In this document: one piece after another, positions 56,401 to 64,000 of the stretch
Position numbering within the stretch: the first letter of the stretch is position 1
Layout: the number at the start of each line of letters is the position of its first letter
Assembly: GCF_004798865.1 (NCBI RefSeq)
Contig: NW_025335438.1
Span: 13,814,508 to 13,878,507 of the forward strand
From: Varanus komodoensis
Taxonomy: Eukaryota > Chordata > Lepidosauria > Squamata > Varanidae
Direction: 5' to 3'
Length of the DNA stretch: 64,000 bases
Program-made: the position numbers and the translations under genes
The notes under the pieces: model-generated
The model's input: the letters and a program-made list of their open reading frames with translations, nothing else
Database searches by the model: none
What the model was told of the DNA's origin: nothing

Positions 56401-58465
56401 TGCAAGCAGAAGGAAATGCTATAGCTTAAGAATTATCTATTTCTATGAACTTTTAAACCAGAGCTGTAATTTCTTTCCTAAAGACTATAGCAAGATTGAA
56501 GGAAAGTTTTTAAAAAAAGGAACTGAGAAACATCTCAAAACAGGGACTTCCACATGCTGTTGCAATGTGATATGCTGTCTGTTCAGGATTCCAGGCACTT
56601 ACCCCTTATATTTTATTTGCAAAATGTTTCAACTACTCTGTCTCTAAAAGAAAAACAAAGAAGTAAACAAAATGATTCTGAAGTGGTGAACACTGAAGAA
56701 GAAAAGATTCAAAATCCAAAAAGAAGAAAAGTTTTTAAAATCCAGTTATGCAATAGAACTATGACTGGATGTTGAGGAAAAGCTTGTTTAAAAGTAAAAA
56801 AGAAAGTATTGATCAGGTACCCAAAGCAAAGCAACATCAGTGCCCACCTAACATCAGGTAGCAGGAGCAGGAACCGGGACTCTGAGAGGATGGTAAAAGG
56901 ACTGTGCGATTCATGAGAGCTCGGTTCTGGTACATTGTCTTTTGTGCCTTCCTTTAGCACAACACATACATTATAGCCACCTTGATCCATTCGCTGTCAT
57001 AATTCCATACAAAGGCACAGGTGAATACAAAATATTGCAAACCACCAAGCAATACATTGCAAAGTAGAAAAGGATGCTTGTCTCCAAGTGAGGTTCATTA
57101 CAATGTCAGAGCAATCCTACCTGCAGCTCTGGGGAATGCCAACGGTGGAGCCTCTAAGGCATCCAAAGTCCTGCTGCTGCAGGCTCAACAGGCCTTCTTG
57201 CACTGGTGTTCTTTCCTGTTTCAATGTCTCTGCTTTTTAACCATTTCCCTCCCACACTGGGAGGTGAAAGGGAAGGATTGGGATTGCCAGGGATTTGCAT
57301 CACAGACCTCCCATGATTCACCACCTCATGCTCCCATCTAGCATTTCACTTTCCCCATGCTGGAGCTCTGATTTTGGAGAGGTAAGGGATGCAGATTTAT
57401 CAGTGGAGGCTGGGATGCGTGAACTTCCATTGTAAGACGGGACTTCTCTGCCTCCCTCGGAAAGGATCATACAAATCATCTTACCCTCCCTGGAACACAC
57501 TCCCAGAGTCTACTAATTGCTAGGTTATGCAACAAAAGTAACCCATTTGTTTGTTTAGATTAAAAATAAAACATTCCAAACTAGTATCAAATTGGTTAAC
57601 TTAGTGTCCAATTTGATGCAAGTTTAGCTATAAAGAAAAGGCCTACAGCTTCTGTCCTGTCCCAGCCAGGGCATGCTGAGAGGTGCAAGCCTTTTTGCTG
57701 TCTAAACTTGCATAAGATTTTGCCTTTAACCATTTTATCTTTTACAGTTATATTTAATATTTGCAGATTTTTACTGGAATTTCTAGGTAACTATTCTGTA
57801 AAAGGATGGCATGTAGCCAAGATGGTTTTCAGCAATAACCACTTAAATGTATTGCACACACACCCCTTAACTTTGCCTATTTTAAAATTTTGTTCAGATA
57901 TTGATTTGTACCCTTTTGTGCTCTTTCTTTGGCTTTGTAGGTTTATCATGAGAAAATGGAAGCCCCAGGACTGTCCTTTTGCTATCTTCCTATTACTTAC
58001 TTGATCGAAACATTTGCCTTTTCCTCAAGTTAAAGGGAATTCTCCATTATACCAAACCTTTTACTGTAATAACCTCAAATTACTCCAATAATTTCAACAT
58101 GTAGTTGTCTAGGAATTAGGAGCTTGTTCTGTCTGGAAATACATCTCCCAAAGTATGACATTCATAGCTTGGGAGTGCTTTTAGACTTGGCCTTGTGAAT
58201 AGATACAGAGACCCATGGCTTTTAGCACCGTTAACCAGTCTTGGCTGCTATGCCAGCTCAAACTATTTCTGGAAAAAAAAAACCTGGCCACATTCATTCA
58301 TGACCTGCTCACATTCATGTTAGATTACTGCAATGTGCCTCTCTGGTGCTACATTTGAAAATTCTACAGAAATATATATATGCATATTATCAGAGACACA
58401 ATCAATTCTCTACTAAGCTTTAAATGAAGTCTAGACAGAGTGCTATTATAGGAAAATTGGAAGCT
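53485..58465. other. Unannotated DNA
   Basis: No gene or confident repeat family. Open frames up to 106 codons (57021-57341) have no recognised domain. A short stretch at 55831-55850 (GTAGGGTTGCCACC) resembles the head of a common squamate DNA element but is too short to call. Confidence 0.45.
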
Positions 58466-58626
58466 ATTTATACTGGATCAAATCATTGGTCAACCTAGCC
58501 TGTTATTCTTGACATTGAGTGGTAGTGACACTGGCAGGTAGGAGCTTTTCCAGTTCTATCTGGAATTTGAACCTGGGACTTTCTTCATATGAAACATGTG
58601 CTCTGTCATTGAGCTCCCCTTTGCTG
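58466..58626 (-). mobile_element. tRNA-derived SINE, family 1
   Basis: The minus strand gives GAGCTCAATGACAGAGCACATG (A-box region), AAGTCCCAGGTTCAAATTCC (B box) and then the body with ACTGGCAG... and GGTTGACCAATGATTTGATCC. This matches the squamate SINE head GCTCAGTGGTAGAGCA, GGTTCAATCCC with its GGACCAATGGTCTGA body. Confidence 0.72.
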
Positions 58627-59123
58627 AGACTTGTCCAGACTGGCAACTAAATATTACTTCAATATTAGCAAATAATTAACATCCTCCACTGCAGCTGAGG
58701 AGAATAAGATAGTTCGAGAGACAGAGAGCAGGTTGCATGGCACACAAAGCTATGTCTTCCAGAACTTTGCCATCAATCATGGCTTCATTCTGCCTGATAG
58801 TAGTTTGGAACTGACTTCTAACCTGGATCATTCTGTGTAAACTTTAAAAAAAATGAGTACCTGTAAGAATTTTTTATCAGGTTGCTGCTGCTCCAGAGAA
58901 AGTGACTGGGAAGTATTTCCCTAGGGAACTAGGAGTTTGTATAACAAAGTCAGTGTGATACAGCCACTAATTCACAGGAGAACCTTTCTTCTGTGCCCAC
59001 TAAAACTGCAGTACCCCACTGCATAATAAGATAGACTGTCATACAGTTTTCATTTCTCTAAGCAAACTGCTCTTCTTTGTTCCTTCTCCATATAGGAATA
59101 GGCTGACTTCTTTCTCTAACTCT

Positions 59124-59176
59124 TTTTGTTTGTTTGTTTGTTTGTTTGTTTGTTTGTTTGTTTGTTTGTTTGTTTT
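59124..59176. repeat. (GTTT)n microsatellite
   Basis: About 12 GTTT units in an unbroken run. Confidence 0.95.
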
Positions 59177-61387
59177 CTTTCAGTTCCCTTGGCCTGAGTG
59201 TTCAAGTAGTATTTCCAAACTGAAATGTTTTAAGAGTGGTTAAATATTTACTGTGCCTGGACCCCTTCCACCCACCTTGCTCCTCTCCTCCCAGCACTTC
59301 CAGAATTATTCATCCAACTTCCAGGTTTTGCTGGCTGACTGCCAATCCCTTCCCAGGCATTCTTGTTATGGATTCATTCCTTTTGTGCAGATAAAATTAG
59401 TTTGATTGTTCACAGTTATTGAACACACTGGCCATGCGCCATAGACATTCTTCCCCCTAAACTCTGGAGTCTCCTAGGCACTGGAACCACACTTCCTGCA
59501 AAAGCCTGTTAAAAATCTCATATTTTGTCCCCCAGTTGAAAAATGGAGACCTACAACCAATTTTGTCACATTTAGGGAATGACCTAATCTATAAAGCAAT
59601 TATGCTGATGTCTTTATAGTATTTAAAACCATCTAGTTCCACTCTAGACAAGGCCATAAAATTCTCACTACTTTGGCTTGATAAGGCTACAGACCAAGCA
59701 TTTAAGTTAAATTCAAAATTTTTTATCTTTACATAGGATGTGTATTTTATAAATATATGTATTTTAAAAATATAACTCGTAGATCCATATTCATTCCATT
59801 GGTGGCCTTGGTTCAGCAGGTTCTTTGAGCCTGAAGTTGCCTCTATTACTGAAAGACAAAGATCTATGCTCTCATGGAGGTGTGGTGAACTTTCTTATCC
59901 AACCTGGGAAATGCATAGGTGCCTCGGTCTCTACATCACTGCATACTTAAAATTGTATCAGTGTTATTCCACTGACAGAAGTAGTTCTATGAATGGAACA
60001 AGGAGCAATTTTTTCTTACTTATTCACCTTTGAAACCTTCCAGGGCAGATTTGGGACTGGTATGTAGGGCTGCAGGAGGAAGAAGGGAGAAAGGTCTGTT
60101 GTACTAGCACACTTTTGCTATTGCAACATTGGATTTGCCAACTGTTTCGTTTTTATAAGACGAATTAGAGATGGGTTCAAAGATAAACTTTTTACAGTAT
60201 AGAATGTCTGCACTGATTTGATTGATTTCCTAAAGTTTATCTGAACTGATATATCACTGAAACATATTAAATATAAATATATACATGCCACAATTTATGT
60301 TGAGGATACATGCTGGAATTTCCTTAAATCAAACTCTTAGAAAAAGCTTTTTATTCTATGTAATATTTTAAATTATTCAGGCTTTTAAAAATGCAGAAGC
60401 TCATGTTACATGTCTTTCTCCGTTCTTTAAAATAAACCTTAATAAAATATCTATAGACACCAGAAAGCAAATGGAAGAAACTACTGATAAAGACAAAACC
60501 ATGCATGTCAACAACAGCATTAAAAACAAAATGTATTTAATTAAAAGAGTGAAGTCAATTAAAATCAAAATAGTGCCGCTTGTGCAAATGCTGGAGTAAT
60601 CATTAGGCCTTGCTGAATAATGGAAGAGTATAGAATTTTTTTAAAAGAGAAACAGCAGGGGTGATACATTACACAAAGCAACAATCTACACCAATATGAC
60701 AATTGAATTACTTCAGCCCCATTAGGCAGGTGCAGAAGAATAATTATCATGAGTTCCTCCAATGGAAAAGGCAAAGAATAACTTTTTGTTTGAGACAAAC
60801 TGCTGGGTGCTCCCCTCCAAACTGATAAAAAATAAAATAACAGGGCAGAAATAACAGTGGGATTTATGATTTAAAAAATCTTTCTGAGGGCTTGGTTAGT
60901 GAGATAAAATATGCCAGCCATATATTCCAAGACTCTGGTGTTGTGAAAATAAGCTATAATAGTATAAATGGCATTCTTGGAAGAGCCCTTGATCAGATTG
61001 AGAACAAAATACAAGGTGTGCTATTGCTGAATAATCATTTAAAAAGAAATAAGAGGACAGCATCATCTGTATTTGAGACCTATGTATTATTGGGTTTTCT
61101 TGTTCAGATTCAAAATGAAGTATGACCTCCACTTCAGTGAGTATTTCCTGAAATACAAGGAATGTTGTATAGTGAAAAGTGAATAGGTTCAAAAGCTGTT
61201 CTTGATGACCAGCATAGTTTTCCCATTCTCAGCTTCTGCCAGAAGTTACAATGATCCCTAAACCTAAAGAAGAGGAATAGAAAGAAGAGGAAGCAGAAAA
61301 GCTTCTATGAAGAGTTGATCTGTCAGATGGGCTACTGCAGTCTATAAATAAGGGAATAACAAAGCAAGAAGTTGCAAAACATTTAAA

Positions 61388-61452
61388 AAAGTAATCCTAT
61401 GCATATCTACTTGGAAAGAAGTCCCATTGTGGTCAGTGGGAGTTACACCTTT
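61388..61452. repeat. Possible half of a palindromic reptile repeat
   Basis: TAATCCTATGCATATCTACTTGGAAAGAAGTCCCATTG then GTCAGTGGGAGTTACACC follows the common CAATCCTATGCATGTTTACTCAGAAGTAAGTCCCATTG...CAATGGGACTTACT repeat of lizards, with the second arm cut short. Confidence 0.5.
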
Positions 61453-61790
61453 GAATTTACATTGATTGAATTTACCACATCTACTTGTACTTCATTGCCT
61501 AGAATTCCTGACATTGGCCATGCTTAATTGGGAATGATAAGAAGTCTCAAGCATCTGATGGACATTAGGTTGTGGAAGGAGGCACTAGAATAACAGTGTT
61601 AGACTTTATTCCAATGGGATTTGTATATTATTTTTTCTGTTTCTTTGCTGTTCGGAAGTAAATCTATTGTAAATCAATTGTGGTGTTTATGTATATGCCA
61701 AATCAGAACTGAGGTTGCAGGAAAATCCCAGCAACACTGCAGATGAATGAAAGTGTGTTAGCTGCTTTACCCCAAGTATTTGTCTATTAA

Positions 61791-61920
61791 GCCCAGTATC
61801 ATCGACTTTGACTGGCAGCAACTCGTCTACATTAACTGCAACCTGATCTTTCGTTAACTGGACATATCAAGAATTGAACGTGCAATGCGCTGCATACAAA
61901 GCATGTTCTCTTCCACTGGG
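61791..61920 (-). mobile_element. tRNA-derived SINE, family 1 (degraded)
   Basis: Minus strand: CCCAGTGGAAGAGAACATGCTTTGTATGCAG, then GCACGTTCAATTCTTG and GCTGCCAGTCAAAGTCGATGATACTGGGC, the same order of head and body as the copy at 58466. Confidence 0.65.
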
Positions 61921-62834
61921 TGAAGGTTTCTGTTTGGTCCCACAGCAAACTGGTTCTATTAGGAGTTAAAATGTAAATTTGACCCAAGGTTTGGAAAGAA
62001 ACTTACTATGTCACAGAGTCTGGACATGGTTCTGCATCCTTGAAAAGACTCCATTACCCTCCCAGGCCAGTACATATGCATGAGAGCATAAGTAACCCAT
62101 GCTAAGTGGAGGGTTACAATTGAATAGGGATAAGGAGATTCTGGTGCATCTGCTATTCCCTGGAATGAGCCATGGTACTGCCTGTACATGTGTGTGTGTC
62201 CTGAAAGAACACAGGGTGGACATGGTGGAAGAGAAAATAGACTCTAATAAACCAGTAGGAATCCTCTACATGTGAACACTGCCTGTGGTGAACAAGATCA
62301 TTCTGCTCATGTTTTTGTATGTGTAGTTTGCCATGCATTTGAGTTAACTCTGAAACCAGTGTTGTAATGTTATTCTTTACACTGGGCTGAAAGACAGCAC
62401 TGAAATCAGCCCAACTGGATGGTGAGTTATTTTATCTTACTAAAAATGTGTGTGCATGGAGGAAAATATATTAGATACCAAGAATTGTGGCTTTTTGATA
62501 TTGCTTATGATGTGAGATGTGGTGATATGACATCTCCAACTGACATATTTGAGCAGTTTGGTTGTTTTCCGACATTGAGAAGACTAAAATCAAGTAGTGT
62601 TCCCTTGAGATAAGATGGTGATGGACTTATTTTTTTTAAAGAGATATATGCAATCAAATATTTTTGACTCTAAAGAGATAATATTCAAACCTTAAAACAA
62701 GTTGTTGAATCATATTCTCCTCAACATGAAGAAACCCATTTGGTAAACCAGTGAGGTGTTATTACAGGGTTATACAAAGAGATGTGTCTTATGGCTTTAG
62801 AAACTTGCTGCTCTGTCTGTCCTTTTAATCTTCT
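61921..62834. other. Unannotated DNA
   Basis: No gene or repeat recognised. Confidence 0.5.
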
Positions 62835-63780
62835 GCAAGAGAGGCTGTGGATGTGCTAAACTGGTGCCTGGCTGTGACAATGGACTGGATGAGGGCTAAC
62901 AAATGGAAGCTCAGTTCAGACAAGACTGAGATGCAGTAGTGGTTCTTCTGAGTGGATGGGAGAAGTTCATTCGAGATGGGGTTCCATTCCCCTTGATGGA
63001 GCACGTTCACAGTGTGGGGGTGCTCCTTGAACCATCTGGGTCACTGGAGGCCCAGGTGGCTTTAGTTGCTCAGAGTACCTTCCATCAGCTTTGGCTGGTA
63101 GCTCAGCTACGCCCCTATCTGGACAGAGATAGCTTGTTATCAGTTATCTATGCTCTGGTAATCTCTAAACTAGATTACTGCAATGAACGCTAAGTGGGGC
63201 TTCCTTTGAAGATTCTTTTGAAATGAATGTGTGCAAAATGTAGCAGCCAGACTAATAACAGGGACCAGACAGTTTGATCATATAACACCATTTCTGGCCC
63301 ATGCTTCTGCACACCATTCAAGGTGCTGGTTTTAACCTGTAAAGCCTATCATGACTTAGTAGCACAATACCTGGCAGAATGTTTTTTCCCATCACCATCT
63401 ACCTGGGCTCAGTGATCAAGCTCTGGGGCTCTGCCACCTCTGAGGCAGGCTCATTTGGTGGTGACAGGAAGGGCTTTTTTAGTGGTGCCCCCCACCCCCA
63501 TTTGTGGAATGCCTGGTGCCAACCTTACTGTCTTTTCAGTTAGACATTTCTCTACCACAGGGGATTTAATCAGTTGGGGTTTTGTTGTTTGTAATCCAGG
63601 CTCAATCAGGTATTACCATGCTTAATTTAAGTTACTGTATATTTAAATGTGCTTTTAAATATGGTGTTTTAAATGCGTTTTAATTTTTTGTATGGTAATT
63701 TTTTACCTAATGTTTTATGCTGTGTTTTAATTGACTGCTGTAAACCACACAGAAAGCTTTGGGTATTGGGTAGTACAGAA
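62835..63780 (+). mobile_element. L2-clade LINE, ORF2 C-terminal and 3' UTR
   Basis: The plus strand reads the end of an L2 reverse transcriptase protein: MDWMRANKWKLSSDKTEM, then in an open stretch HVHSVGVLLEPSGSLEAQV, TFHQLWLVAQLRPYLDRDSL and SVIYALVISKLDYCN, followed by broken traces (FSGAPHPHLWNA, compare APxLWNSLP) and a long T-rich 3' UTR ending in GTAAACCACACAGAAAGC...GGGTAGTACAGAA. It is 5' truncated with several frame breaks, for instance after DYCNER. Confidence 0.83.
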
Positions 63781-63782
63781 CA

Positions 63783-63837
63783 GAAAGGAAGGAAGGAAGG
63801 AAGGAAGGAAGGAAGGAAGGAAGGAAGGAAGGAAGGA
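63783..63837. repeat. (GGAA)n microsatellite
   Basis: About 13 AAGG units directly at the 3' end of the L2 fragment, probably grown from the LINE tail. Confidence 0.95.
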
Positions 63838-64000
63838 CTAATAATCCTGACAACTGTCAAAGGAATTATGGAAATTCCATCTTTCCATTCATTTGACTGT
63901 TCCAAAATTGGTTTGTTGTATACTTCTTTAAAATTGTAAGTGCACCATTCGCATGAAGTGGAAGCAGTGTGCTGATGAAGTCCTTTGCAGGTAACAATCA

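Larger units (their letters stand above)
58627..61790. other. Unannotated DNA
   Basis: No gene recognised. Contains the (GTTT)n tract and the short MITE-like half at 61388 listed separately. Confidence 0.45.

Noticed and set aside
1-64000. An operon-like or defence-type gene system
   Set aside because: The sequence is vertebrate non-coding DNA with transposons; no bacterial-type gene cluster, ribosome binding sites or terminators are present.

Overview
The window looks like non-coding chromosomal DNA, intergenic or deep intronic, from a squamate reptile (lizard, gecko or snake). The evidence is the mix of repeats: young, almost full-length CR1 LINEs with a TTTCTATG-type tail, L2 and L1 LINE fragments, a BovB-type 3' end, two families of tRNA-derived SINEs of the squamate kind, a hAT MITE, and a chromodomain-bearing Ty3/gypsy element. 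I found no host protein-coding exon, rRNA, tRNA gene or CRISPR array. The species assignment is inference from repeat content only.

Layout. 1-1.8 kb: unannotated A/T-rich DNA. 1.8-6.4 kb: CR1 copy A on the minus strand, with GC-rich 5' tandem monomers, ORF1 (zinc-binding plus SGNH esterase), ORF2 (endonuclease plus reverse transcriptase) and the 3' tail. 6.4-10.6 kb: mostly unique sequence with a SINE and an L2-type tail. 10.6-16.25 kb: one Ty3/gypsy chromovirus fossil with both LTRs and a perfect 5-bp target duplication (GTACC). 16.3-18.8 kb: a palindromic MITE, an old plus-strand CR1 piece and a SINE. 18.8-23.66 kb: CR1 copy B, minus strand, cut at its 5' end by a 100-N assembly gap inside the tandem monomers. 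23.8-28 kb: A/T-rich DNA with a minus-strand L1 ORF2 tail. 28-37.5 kb: repeat-poor DNA with only microsatellites. 37.5-43.3 kb: L2, CR1, SINE and BovB fragments. 43.3-64 kb: largely unique sequence with a hAT MITE (48.2-48.6 kb), scattered SINEs and microsatellites, and an L2 ORF2 tail at 62.8-63.8 kb.

Function. The coding capacity is retroelement machinery. The two CR1 copies are the same subfamily (about 24 differences over about 340 aligned bases in a sample at their 3' ends, counted by eye) in the same orientation, with unrelated flanks, so they are separate insertions. Both are dead. The gypsy element has an open gag and a broken pol, and its LTRs differ by roughly 5-6 percent. The points most worth a second look are the CR1 tandem promoter monomers, the gypsy self-priming primer site, a 127-codon open frame filling the U3 of the gypsy 3' LTR, the hAT MITE with its three-copy internal palindromic module, and several repeat-free blocks that could be conserved regulatory DNA.
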